From CAYTLW01 sp964438735 (GTDB taxonomy: Bacteria; Myxococcota_A; UBA9042): a stretch of DNA of 64,000 bases. The DNA lies in assembly GCA_964438735.1 (NCBI GenBank), contig CAYTLW010000025.1, positions 1-64,000 of the forward strand, in the 5' to 3' direction. The notes beneath the pieces were generated by a model, which was not told where the DNA came from, searched no databases, and saw only the letters and a program-made list of their open reading frames with translations. Made by a program: the position numbers and the translations under genes. Shown here piece by piece: positions 41,063 to 51,400 of this stretch. The number at the start of each line of letters is the position of its first letter. The stretch's first letter is position 1.

Positions 41063-41998
41063 CTATCCCGACTTCAAGCGGGTCCGCTCGTTTCGCGAGA
41101 CGTATTGCGGCTTGTGCATCGCGACCAGGTGCCTGCCTGGAGGCAGCATCTTGCTGCATGGCGCCTGACAGATCGGCTTGCCGTCCACATGCACCATGGC
41201 GCCGGGCGGCCGCGATGCGAACGACACCGGCGCCAGCCCGTCGTCTGCTGGCTTCCACTCGGCCGCCCCGTCGCCGCGCCTCTCCATCTCCACAATCGGC
41301 GCCCTGGCAGGGACACGTCGGCCGCCTGGCATCTGCAATTCTGGCAATCGCAGGCGGTCGAGCAAGTCCGACACCGCCTCTGCTGCGCTGCGCGCGGGGC
41401 GTCTGGCCTGCCATGGCGCCTTGCCCGTGCCCAGCAAGCAATCTCCCCGCATGGGGTGCAACTCCAGGCTGAGCCAGCGCTGCCGTTTCCCATGAACGAT
41501 CACTTTCAGCACAGCGTTGGGCGGCAGCGGTTGCCCGGCTCGGTGGCACCTGCCATCACCGCCCTTGTACTTCAGACCGCTGTATTTCTTGCGCAGCCGA
41601 TGAAACATGGCGCCGTCCTCCGGTCCTGACACCACATCGATCTTGCCCGCGCGGCGGACCTCGTCTCGCAGCAGCGGCACCAGCGACTTGTCCGTGCCCC
41701 GCCCAGCGACCACAAGCGCTCGGGTTGAACTGGCCATGAAGCGGTCTGCCGCGGCCTTCACCGCGGCGACGTGGGCGTTGTCCTTCACCAACAGCTCGCC
41801 GCGCCAGTTCCACAAGAACGCCGAAGGAAAGCTCTGAACGCCGAATCGCTTCTGAAGCGAGCCCGCATCGTCGTCACAGAACGCCCGGTGCGGGGTCCAA
41901 GGCAGGCTCGGGCAGCGCCCGTCGTCGGCGTCCCGCACGACGATGAAGCGCAAACCCTTGCGGCCGTAGTTCTGCACCAGCCTCTGCCATTGCGGCAT
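41063..41998 (-). CDS. Thioredoxin-PEGA protein, N-terminal part (interrupted gene)
   Basis: About 311 residues in this frame. It begins inside a thioredoxin fold (MPQWQRLVQNYGRKGLRFIVVRD; later FGVQSFPSAFLWNWRGE). The codons just upstream, still in frame, encode LVALEFYSLDCKPCRAA with the CKPC redox motif, so the true protein starts further out. A signal peptide (FLVGTALLATA) lies in another frame from ATG 42183, so a frameshift near 42110 separates it. After the thioredoxin fold come a variable region and a PEGA domain (SFASRPPGAMVHVDGKPICQ). An in-frame TAG at 41063 then cuts it from the part at 40214-41029. With both a frameshift and a nonsense codon it looks like a pseudogene, unless the assembly is poor here. 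Confidence 0.68.
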   Translation of the reverse strand: MPQWQRLVQNYGRKGLRFIVVRDADDGRCPSLPWTPHRAFCDDDAGSLQKRFGVQSFPSAFLWNWRGELLVKDNAHVAAVKAAADRFMASSTRALVVAGRGTDKSLVPLLRDEVRRAGKIDVVSGPEDGAMFHRLRKKYSGLKYKGGDGRCHRAGQPLPPNAVLKVIVHGKRQRWLSLELHPMRGDCLLGTGKAPWQARRPARSAAEAVSDLLDRLRLPELQMPGGRRVPARAPIVEMERRGDGAAEWKPADDGLAPVSFASRPPGAMVHVDGKPICQAPCSKMLPPGRHLVAMHKPQYVSRNERTRLKSG

Positions 41999-42183
41999 GG
42001 CAGCGCGACAGGGTTTACAGTCCAGGGAGTAGAATTCGAGCGCTACGAGCCGAACACCGGGCTTGCGCAGCCAGCGGTCGATGTCGACGCGGTCCGCAGC
42101 GTAGCTGTGGCCGTCGCGAGCAACGCTGTTCCGACGAGGAACGAGGCGACCTGCCAGACGCGAATCGTGAAATCAGCTTGCAT

Positions 42184-42601
42184 GGGTGCTTCCTGACGCC
42201 AGCGATCGGCGCCCTGGACGGTGTCGGTCGTCCTCAGCGGGGGCCTGAGTATGAACAACGGGGCGCACTGTTGGCAATCCGTCCGGTGGTGAACCGGTAG
42301 GTGGCACGGGGCTGTGCCCCGATGTGCGAAAGCCTCAACAAGTAGCAGCGTTGGTGCACGAATTTGTCGGCCCGGCCGGTTTGCCCCAGCTGGGCTCTCG
42401 CGCGGGCTCCTCGGGGCGTAGGAAGAATGGACGCACTTTTCAGAGCCCGGTGCTGGCGGTCTCCCGACGCGACTCGAGGCCGTAGACCTTGGCGCAGCTG
42501 ATGGGATCGCTGCAGCGCTGGCGGGGGTGTCGAGCTGGCGACTCGTCTGCGCAGGCTGCTGAGCCACGGTGGCTCCCGAAGGGACAGCTACGAGCCCACC
42601 C
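42184..42601. other. Non-coding stretch, nothing recognised
   Basis: About 420 bases between the interrupted thioredoxin-PEGA gene and the PIN-domain gene. I found no convincing protein, tRNA or riboswitch pattern. A short GC hairpin (cacggggctgtgccccg, about 42306-42322) is present. Confidence 0.4.
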
Positions 42602-43000
42602 TCAGCCCGATGGACGAAGCTGCGACCAGGCCTCGTTGAGCGCCCGATCAAAGCTGAGCAGGTCGGTGGCGTCGGCACGCTGACAGACCGCCAGATGCAC
42701 GAGATCCCGTGCACCCAGAGTTGGGAATCGCTCGGAGAGGGTGCGCGCGAGGCGCAGGTCCTGTCCGGTCACTGGCAGCACGTCGCGAAGCAAGCGGTCG
42801 AAGGAGCTCACCAGCGCGTCGTATAGCACCAGTTCCTGGCGACGCAGGTAGACATGCAGCAGCTCCTGCAACACTTCGGCGGACGTGAACAGGGGCACCT
42901 CGTCCGGTGGCGGCTCGGTGAGCATGGACAGGGCCTGGCGACTCCTGTTGGGCTCTCGTCCGGCGGCGTAGATAAACACGTTGGTGTCGACGAACCTCAT
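42602..43000 (-). CDS. PIN-domain (VapC-like) toxin
   Basis: Protein of 132 residues of the PIN ribonuclease fold. It opens with MRFVDTNVFIYAAG (first catalytic Asp), has Glu in SAEVLQELLHVY, and ends with GARDLVHLAVCQRADATDLLSFDRAL, which supplies the remaining acidic metal ligands. VapC toxins cut tRNA or rRNA; the target here is unknown. The start ATG (43000-42998) overlaps the stop of the upstream antitoxin gene (ATGA), as usual in type II toxin-antitoxin pairs. All four acidic residues seem present, so it should be active. Confidence 0.9.
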   Translation of the reverse strand: MRFVDTNVFIYAAGREPNRSRQALSMLTEPPPDEVPLFTSAEVLQELLHVYLRRQELVLYDALVSSFDRLLRDVLPVTGQDLRLARTLSERFPTLGARDLVHLAVCQRADATDLLSFDRALNEAWSQLRPSG

Positions 43001-43290
43001 TGTGGGGTTTCTTGAGCGATTGCGGCGGTGGTGCTGGGCCGCTCCTGCTCGATAGATGCCTTCAGTGTTTCCCAATCGGCGGCGGTGACGTCGTTGGCCA
43101 GACTTCGACAATGGTCGAAGAGCGCGTGGACCTCCTCGACGTTCATGGGAGCCAGACTGCACCGTTGGGCATAGACGGTATTGGCGGCCTCACGCATCCA
43201 TCGCGACAGGCTCTTGCCTTCCCGTTTCGCCTGCTCTCGCAGTCGCTCACGCTCCTCGAGGCTGAGGATGACCTGGACACGCAACGACAT
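42997..43290 (-). CDS. VapB-like antitoxin, ribbon-helix-helix type
   Basis: Protein of 97 residues. The N-terminal SLRVQVILSLEERERLREQA followed by GKSLSRWMREAANTV fits a ribbon-helix-helix DNA-binding domain (a short strand then two helices). The remaining 45 residues would form the toxin-binding tail. It overlaps the PIN-domain toxin gene by four bases, so the pair is an operon that probably represses itself. The start at 43290 follows AGAGGTGG with five-base spacing; a GTG three codons earlier is possible. Upstream lies a hexanucleotide repeat (43451-43496). Confidence 0.87.
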   Translation of the reverse strand: MSLRVQVILSLEERERLREQAKREGKSLSRWMREAANTVYAQRCSLAPMNVEEVHALFDHCRSLANDVTAADWETLKASIEQERPSTTAAIAQETPQ

Positions 43291-43450
43291 GGCTGCCACC
43301 TCTGGTTGTTCGTGTGTAGCTGGGCAACAGGCGGACCTGACCCGAAACTACACAACCAAGTTACACACCCGGTGTGCGAAGGGCAAGCGATTCACGCGTC
43401 GTCGGGCAGAGATGAGCGTCGGAGCGCAGGAGGAACAGACGCATTTTTTT

Positions 43451-43496
43451 ACGGCCACGGCCACGGCCACGGCCACGGCCACGGTCACGGACACGG
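43451..43496. repeat. Hexanucleotide repeat (ccacgg)n
   Basis: About seven tandem copies of ccacgg with two end variants (tcacgg, acacgg). The repeat lies between the antitoxin gene and the 3' end of the CotH/lectin gene. It is a simple-sequence tract prone to slippage and has no coding role in a supported frame. Confidence 0.85.
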
Positions 43497-43515
43497 CCCC
43501 CGCCACAGCCCCCAC

Positions 43516-45351
43516 CTACCGACAAATAAACGGCCGCCGCAAGCCACAATGCGCGTCGTACCAGCGACCCTTGCCCCGCTTCTTGAAGGCCGCACAATCC
43601 TCGCCGCAGTAGCCGTCGTTGGGCTCCTTGCGCTTCCACCGCGTGAAGTCCACGTCCGAGCCGTCGTGCCAGACCATATGCCCCTCGCGCTGGTAGTCGT
43701 TCATGCCGATCCACCACCTGGCCCCGCGGACCTCCTGGCTGGCGTCGTACACGGCGCGGTTCTGCGACTTGGAGTCCAATCTGGCCAGGTGCAACCCCAT
43801 GGACTCGCAGTACTTCGCCGCGTCCCACCAGGACATCTCCAGGTCGCAGAAGTGAAAGGTAGCGCCCTCGATCTCCTCTGACGGGCAGGCGCAGGCCGTG
43901 GCGTCGTCTGGCAGTCCGGTGCAGTCGTTGTCGACCTCGTCACAGACCTCCTCCGCTCCCGGGTGGATGTCCGGGTCTTCCGGGGCGCAATCCATGCAGC
44001 CATGGCCGTCGCCATCGGCGTCGATCTCCTTGTCGCCGGACAGGCAGATCAACTGCTTCTCGACCCGGTCCGCGCGGCTGTTGAGGAAGTTGAACAACTC
44101 CTTGCGCTTGCGGGCGACGCGGTTGGCGGCGTTGCGTTGTTGCGCGTCCTCGAGGCGGATGGGATCGATGCGCGCTGCGATGGCGGTGGCCATGGCAGGC
44201 AGGTCGGCGGCCTCGAAGTGGTCCAGGGCCTTGCGCACCGCCTGCACGTAGGCCAGCCGGCAGGCCCTGTCGTCGAAGCAGAGTTTCGCCAGCAGGCCGC
44301 CGCTGTCGAAGATGTCCAGCTGCTTGAAGAAGACCCGGTCGATACCCCAGGGGATCAGCGTCCATTTGTCGCTCCGCGGCTCGTGGTAGAGCGAGTAATT
44401 GTGCGAATGCCGGTAGCCGTCGAAGTCGCCGACGATGGCGCTGACGGCCAGGAAGGCCAGCACATGCTCCTTGTTCAGCGCGGCCTTGGGGCCCTGGAAC
44501 AAGCGCTCGACGCCGGTGGCCGCATGGCCAACCAGCGCCTTCAGGTCGGCGCGGCTGGTATCGCTTCCAGCGTCCAGGTCGAAGCCCCAGATGTCCTGCT
44601 CATACATGTCGCAGCCGTATTCGCCCTCGTAGAGGTTGCCGCTGGGGTCGTCGAAGTGGCGGGCCAGGAAGACGGAGTCGATGGGCTCCACGACCAGGTA
44701 GAGGCCCTCCGTATCACCGTCCAGCTTCACCGTAGCGTAGCGGGTGCGCGAAGCCGGCACGCCCGCGCGCCGGAAGACCTCGTAGCCCAGCGTCTCGCGC
44801 AACATGGTGTCGTCATCGTCCATCGCGTTGACCACCAGCCGACGCATCCCGTGCAGCCTGCGTCCGGGCGAGAAGCGGTCGAAGCTGAGGATGAACGAGG
44901 GCTTCTCGTCCAGGTCCTGCATGGTGCGATGACCCTTGAGGCGGATGCCCACCTCGTGCAGGGTCTGGCCGAGCAGCGTGACCGTGGCCCGAGTGAAGCG
45001 GCGGCGATGGCGCTCCAGGGACGAGCGCGCCGCATCGTCCAGCTTGATGTGGATGGCCAGCGGCGTGTCAGGTTCGAAGATCGCCGCGCTGGCATCCGGG
45101 CCCTTGTCGCCGACCGCCTTCGGCTGGAGCGCAGGGCCAGCCTGCTTGTCCGGGGGCGTGCCGGCGGCCGCGGGTGTCGCTGGACCGGTCCGGCTGCCGG
45201 GTGGGGGGAGCGGGCTTCGGCTGCACGCTGTGCTCAGCAACGCCGTGCAGCACAACAGCCCTGTCGCAGCCGCCATGAACGCGCGCAGGAGTTCACGTGG
45301 CGCAGGATGCGCTTCGGAGAGGGCAGCAGATGTCTGGTCTGGGCGTCTCAT
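43516..45351 (-). CDS. CotH-kinase-like lipoprotein with C-type lectin domain
   Basis: Protein of 611 residues. The signal peptide ends TALLSTAC (lipobox). Residues about 95-430 match the CotH family, a secreted protein kinase-like fold (IHIKLDDAARSSLERHRRRF, VGIRLKGHRTM, LVVNAMDDDDTMLRETLGYEV, GLYLVVEPIDSVFL, WTLIPWGIDRVFF). Residues about 440-490 are a MopE-like metal-binding segment (DADGDGHGCMDC, CDEVDNDCTG). Residues about 490-611 are a C-type lectin domain (CDLEMSWWDAAKYC, RWWIGMNDYQREG, KEPNDGYCGEDC, CGLRRPFIC). CotH proteins phosphorylate coat or surface proteins. Coupling this to a sugar-binding domain is unusual. The start at 45351 has no strong ribosome-binding site, and an in-frame ATG at 45276 is possible. 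Confidence 0.85.
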   Translation of the reverse strand: MRRPDQTSAALSEAHPAPRELLRAFMAAATGLLCCTALLSTACSRSPLPPPGSRTGPATPAAAGTPPDKQAGPALQPKAVGDKGPDASAAIFEPDTPLAIHIKLDDAARSSLERHRRRFTRATVTLLGQTLHEVGIRLKGHRTMQDLDEKPSFILSFDRFSPGRRLHGMRRLVVNAMDDDDTMLRETLGYEVFRRAGVPASRTRYATVKLDGDTEGLYLVVEPIDSVFLARHFDDPSGNLYEGEYGCDMYEQDIWGFDLDAGSDTSRADLKALVGHAATGVERLFQGPKAALNKEHVLAFLAVSAIVGDFDGYRHSHNYSLYHEPRSDKWTLIPWGIDRVFFKQLDIFDSGGLLAKLCFDDRACRLAYVQAVRKALDHFEAADLPAMATAIAARIDPIRLEDAQQRNAANRVARKRKELFNFLNSRADRVEKQLICLSGDKEIDADGDGHGCMDCAPEDPDIHPGAEEVCDEVDNDCTGLPDDATACACPSEEIEGATFHFCDLEMSWWDAAKYCESMGLHLARLDSKSQNRAVYDASQEVRGARWWIGMNDYQREGHMVWHDGSDVDFTRWKRKEPNDGYCGEDCAAFKKRGKGRWYDAHCGLRRPFICR

Positions 45352-45495
45352 GGGCGGCCTGGCTGGACGAGGTCCCGATGTTGGCAGCGTACTGCGTCAC
45401 TGCAAAGTCTTCTGACCTTCCTGGCCCCATGGCAGATCGCCGGGCCACCCCCGAAGGGACGACCCGGCGCCTGGGTTCATCGAAGCAGCTGGGGG

Positions 45496-48400
45496 CTACT
45501 TCTTCTTCTTCTTCTTCTTCGGCGCTGGCTTCGAGTCGGACTTGGAGCCGCTATCGGAGTCGCTCTTGGCGCTATCCGAACCGCTCTTACTGCCCGAGTC
45601 CGAACCGCTCTTGCTGCCCGAGTCCGAGCCGCTCTTGTCGCCCGAATCCGAACCGCTGTTGCTGTCCGAGTCGCTGTCGCTGCAGTCGCCGTCACTGTCC
45701 GAACCGCTGCTATCGGAGCCGCTGCTATCCGAACCGCTCGAGCCGCTGCCCGACTTGTCGGACGGAGACACGAAGGGACCCGGAGTGCCGGCCAGGCCGG
45801 GCGGCAGCTGCGCCGGAATGGCGTCGCAGTCGTGGTTGACCACAGCGCCACACTGCACGTCCACATCGCCCAGGCTGATCACGCTGCCGTTGACGATGGA
45901 GTCGCTGTGCAGCTTGATGTCGCCCGTGGCGAAGAGCAGGCCCTTCACCGCGGCGTTGGAGTGGATGTCCAGCTTGCCGTTGCTCAACAACGCAGCGCCC
46001 GTGTCGATGGTCGCCAGCTCCTTGACCTTGATGGACTTGCCACCGTAGGCCAGCAGGCCAGTGCCCACCTTGACGCCGGCGCCGATCTGGATGTGGTCAC
46101 CGGCGATCAGGGTCACGCCATCGCCCACGGTCGCGCCATCCTTGATGTGGATGTGCTTGGTGGCCACCAGGATGCCCGGGCCGGTGATGCTGCCCAGCTT
46201 GTTGATGTCGGCGTTGCCGTTGACCAGCACCACGCCACCTGCGGCGGCCAGATCCAGACCGTCGGTCTTGATCTTGCCCTTCTTCTGCGCCTTGGCGACG
46301 TTCAACTGCGCCAGGTAGCCGCTGTTATCGAACGACGGCGCCGCGGGGATACCGGCGGGCGTATTGCCCAGGTAGATGGCTGCGGGGTTGTGCAGCTTGA
46401 TCTTGCCGTCGGCGTAGGCGCCGGCGCTGACGCTGCCCGTCTTGTGGATGGTCAGGTTGCCCAGCGCGAAGCCGTAGCCGTTGACCGTGGCCTCGTTGTG
46501 CACGCTGAGCTTGTGACCGGAGAACACCTCGCCATTGACCGTCGCCTTGGACTTGACGCTGACGCCGTTCTTGTCCGCCGCGTATACGGCGAAGCTCCAC
46601 GGCGTCCACTGGACCTCGATGGTGCTGACGCAGGTGCTGACGTTGCCGCTGTCATCGGTGGCGGTGAAGGTCACCTTGGTGGTGCCGATGGGGTAGTTGG
46701 CCGTGGCGTCGTAGCCGCCGCCGTTGTAGCTGTTGGTGACCGCCACGTTGGCGTCGCAGATGTCACCGAAGCCGGCGATGACCTCAACCGCGGTGCCCGT
46801 GAATCGGGTGCAGTCCATGGTGATCTTGTCGGGGCAGGTCAGCTTCGGCGGGGTGACATCCGGGATGGCCTTGCAGTTGTCATTGGCGCCGCCGTCGTTG
46901 GCGGAGCAGACGTAGTAGTCCTTCTGGAAGTCGGAGCCGTCGCCGCAGGTGTCGACGCCGCTGCTGGTCACGTTGGCCAGGGTCGCGTTGTTGCAAGCCC
47001 AGTTGTTGGCCTTGCAGGTTCCGCCGCCGCTGGGCGTGCCGGTGTCGACGCAGGAGTCGCTGCGCTTGGTCACGTCGCTGATGCACTGGTCGTTGACGCT
47101 GCCATCCGAAGCGTTGCAGCTGTGGAAGGTGACCGACGGGTTGTCGACGTCGCCGCCACAGACATCCTGGCCGGCGCTGCCCTGCGAGGCGAGCTGGCCG
47201 TTGCTGCAATCCCAGTCGATGGCCTTGCAGCCGCCGCCGCCGAAGAGGTCGCCGGAGTCGCTGCACACATCCTGCTTGACCGTCTTGGCCGGGATGCACT
47301 GATCTGCCGCGCCGCCGTCGGAGGCATGGCAGCCCCAGTACTTGACCACCGGCGTGTCATCGTCGCCGCCGCAGGTGTCGGCGCCGTTGCTGCCGATCGC
47401 CGTCAGCTTGCCCTTGGTGCAATCCCAGTCGGTGGCCTGGCAGCCGCCGCCACCCAGGGCGTCGCCGCTGTCCGAGCAGCTGTCGGCCCGCGCGGTGATG
47501 TTGGCGACGCAGCGATCGTTGGCCTTGCCGTCGGACGCGGCGCAGCTCCAGTACTTGACCGCCGGGTTGTCCAGGTCGCCGCCACAGGTGTCCGAGCCGG
47601 TGCTCTTGTCCGGCTTGAGCAGACCGTTGCTGCAATCCCAGTCCACCGCGTGGCAGCCGCCGCCACCGAACTCGCCGCCCGTGTCGCTGCACTTGTCGTG
47701 CAACGTGGTGGTCGCGGCCACGCAGGCGTTGTTATTGCTGCAGGTGAAGTAGCCCACCGACGGGTTGTCGGCGTCGCCGCCGCAGGTGTCGGCGCCCTTG
47801 GTGTACTTGTGGCTCAACACGCCGGGCAGGGCGCCGCCACCACCGCCGCCGAGCGGACCGGTGGACTCGCAGACGTAGCCCCAACGGTAGGAGGTCGGCA
47901 CGTCATTCCAGCCGTAGATGTTGTTGCAGTAGCGCATGATGTGCACGTTGTTGCCATCACCATTGGGCTCGCCGGCGGCCCAGATATTGCCTCCTGCCGG
48001 CCAGGTACTGCCGGTCTTGCTCTTGAGGTTGGCGATCCAATAGGACGTCTTGGTGTACGACACGCAGCCAAAGGCACCGTAAGCGGAGTCGACCACGAAG
48101 GTGTTCTCGGCCTTGCTGCCGATGTGGGCCAGCTTGCCGCCGAAGCTCTGGCACTTGCTCTGCGCTTCGGGATGGGTCAGCGAACCCTGGCAGATGAGGT
48201 AGTTGCTGCCGTTGAAGTTGAAGGCCTTGCAGCCGGCCGGCGTCGGCGCCGGGGTGCTGCAGGTCCAATCCGTGGCGGCGCAGGAGCCTCCACCGAGCTT
48301 GCTGCCGCTGTCGCTGCAGGAGTCGGACTTGCCAGTCTTGGCGGGCACGCAGAGGTTGTTGGCCTGGCACGACCAGGTCTTGATGACCGGATTGGCCGCG

Positions 48401-51400
48401 TCGCCGCCGCAGGTGTCGACACCCTGGTTGCCCGTGCTGGTCAGCTTGCCCTTGTTGCAGGTCCAGTCGGTGGCCGAACAGGAGCCGCCGCCGAAGTCGT
48501 TGCCGCTGTCGCTGCACGAGTCGGACTTGCCCGTCTTGGCCGCGACGCAGGCGTTGCCGCCCTGGCAGCTCCAGTACTTGACGATCGGCTTGGCGTCGTT
48601 GCCTCCGCAGGTGTCGTCGCCGCTACTGCCGGTGCTGCTGAGCAGGCCATTGGCGCAGGTCCAATTGATTGCTGCGCAGGAGCCACCGCCAGAGGCATCG
48701 CCCGTGTCGGCGCAGCTATCGGACTCGGACACCGGTGCGTTGGCCACGCAGGCGTTGCCGGCCGCGTTGCAGCTCCAGGTGGTGATCGACGGGTTGCTGG
48801 CGTCGCCACCGCATATATCCGAACCCGAGGTCTTCGCCGCCGTGCAGACGCCCGCCTGGCAGGAATTGGCCGCCGCGGTGCAAGAGCCGCCGCCGTTGGC
48901 GCCGCCCGTGTCCTTGCAGAAGTCACCGCTGCAAGGCGTATTGTCGGCCTTGTTGGGGTTGCTGCAGCTGCCGGTGTTGGCGTCGCAGACACCGGCCGTG
49001 TGGCACTCGTCGAGCGCGGTGCAGACCACCGGCGTGGTGCCGCTGCACGAGCCGCCGCCGCAGACGTCGACCGTGGTGCACGCGTTGCCATCGTCGCAGG
49101 CTGACGTGTTGTTGACGTGCACGCAGCCGCTGGCCGGGTTGCAGCTGTCGGTCGTGCAGACGTTGTTATCGTCGCAGTCCAGCGAGCTGTTGCCCGTGAC
49201 CGTGGCCGCCACCGAGGTGGAGTCATAGAAGTAGTTGCCGTTGCCGAAACCGACTGTGAATTCGACGATGTCGCCCGCCGACAGCGCGTGGCTTCCGTTG
49301 TAGGTCGCTGTGTTGCCACCGCCGCCCACGTTCACGCCACCGGCCCAGACCTGCGAGCCCTTGACCAGGACCGCGACGTCCGTGGTCGTCGGCGGCGCAT
49401 TGTTGTAGCCGCTGATGCCGGTGAAGTTGACCGCGAAGGTGTAGTTGCCGGTGGAGGGCGCCGTGAAACGTACGACGGCGTTCTGCCCCTGCGGGCCCGG
49501 GTGCATGGTGACCTGGCCGGGGTTGAGGGTGGTCGTATTCCATGGGTGCTGGACGGCGGCAGTGTTGTTGGCAAAGACCACGGGGTAGCCCTCGCTCTGC
49601 CAGGCGGTGCCGCCGAAGCCGCCGAACGCGCCATGGAGCCGGAACTGCCCGCCGCGTGTGGGCGAGTCTCCGTAGCTCCAGGGGCCGTTCGGGTTCTTGC
49701 CGCCCGCGGCGATCTGGCTCATGTAGTCAGCCCTGAAGTCCGCGCTGGTGGTGGCCGGCGCGCAGACGCCAGCGGTGCAGGAGTCCGGGCCATCACAGAG
49801 GTTGTTGTTGTTGCAGGCGGTGCCGTCGTTGACGTTGTTCTGCTGGCAGCCGAGCAGCTTGTCGCAGGACGCGCTGGTGCAGGGGTTGCCGTCGGAGACG
49901 CAGTTCACCGGTGAGGTGGCCTTGCAGGCGCCGGCTTCGCAACCGTCGCCGCTGGTGCAGGCGTTGTTGTCGTTGCAAGTGGTCGGTACGAGCTGACCTT
50001 CGCTATTGCAGGTGACTACGGTCAGGGGGTCGCTGCAGGCCGTCGCGCCGATGTCCAACGTGCCGCCGTTGAAGGGGCAGGCGAGCACGTCGCATGCGTC
50101 GCCCTTGCCGTCGCCGTCGGTATCCTTCTGATCGGGGTTGGCATCCACAGGGCAGTTGTCGCTGCCATCCGGCACGCCGTCGTTGTCGTCATCGGGGTCG
50201 CAGACGTCGCCCTGGCCGTCGCCGTCCAGATTCTCCTGCTGCGGATTGGCGATCGACGGGCAGTTGTCACTGCCATCCTTGACGCCGTCGTCATCGGAGT
50301 CGTCATCGAAGTCGTTGGGGTCGACGTCATCATCGAGACCGTCGTTGTCGTCATCGGGGTCGCATGCGTCGCCGATGCCGTCGTTGTCGAAGTCCTCCTG
50401 GTTCGGGTTGGGGATGCCGATGCAGTTGTCGTCGTCGTTGGCGACGCCGTCGCTGTCGGCGTCGTTGCCGTTGCTCTCCAGCACCAGGATGATGGTCACA
50501 TCCAGGTCTTCACGCAGCTGCTTGAGCAGGGTGAACGACTTGAACGAGCTCGTGGTCGGGGGCGTGACCTTGATGTTGATGTTCTGGTCGGGATAGCTGC
50601 GGCACATGACAAAGGTCGTCTTGCCGGACGAGCCCAGGTTGGCCCGGCCATAGGAGCGGCAGCGGTTCCACTCCATGCCCTTGGAGTCGGTGAAGTAGTC
50701 GCCGGTGTACCAGTTGATCAGCACGTCGGCGCCAGGTACGGGCACGCCGTTCTGGTCCTGGACGGAGACCTTGAGGTGGCGGCTGTTGTACTCAAAATCA
50801 CGTACCAGATCGCCGTTGATCTTCAGGTCGTAGGCCTTGCTCCAGGCCTCGTTGTAGGCGTACGTGTACTTGGGTCCGGGCGGGTCATCGGTCCAGTAGG
50901 GCCAGGCACGCAAGCGGATGCGGTAGTCGCCATCGCGCACCTTCGTCGCCCCGTAATTGCCGATGGTGTCGACATAGGTGCTGTTGGTGCCTGCTCCGCC
51001 GGATTGGGCGAAGTGCACCTGCATTGTCGTGTGGCCGCCGACCCGGGTGAAGGGCGTACCATTGGACTCGAAGACCCGGCCGCTGACAGTGGAACTCTGC
51101 ACGGTCATCACGAAGTTGTTGTTGGCCGCCCAAATCCTGTTCTCGTACCAGTAGGGCTCGCTGTTGGCGGGCCACGCCTGCATCTGGCGTTGCTCGGTGT
51201 CGCTGCCATGTGGGATCACGTGGAATGTGACGCTGTTGCCGTTCTGGCGGGTGTAGCAGTCGAAGTAGCTTCGTCCGGAGAACGTGAGACCATTGGTGGA
51301 GAAGGGCTTGATCAGGTAGTTGGAGTAGTATGCGCGGTGGTCGCCGTTGACCGGCGCGCCGTTGCCATCGACCCAGCTGGCTGTGATCTGCTCGAAGGGC

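Noticed and set aside
42184..42601. Possible tRNA or small RNA in the gap
   Set aside because: No cloverleaf arms or T-loop pattern could be found.
43963..49104. A 1713-codon open frame on the plus strand, plus similar long plus-strand frames at 10310-13762 and 4460-7054
   Set aside because: They lie opposite clear genes (CotH/lectin and the 2460-residue protein, the Cys-rich lipoprotein, icmF). Their sequence is low-complexity Ala/Val/Gly/Arg with no domain, as expected in high-GC DNA.
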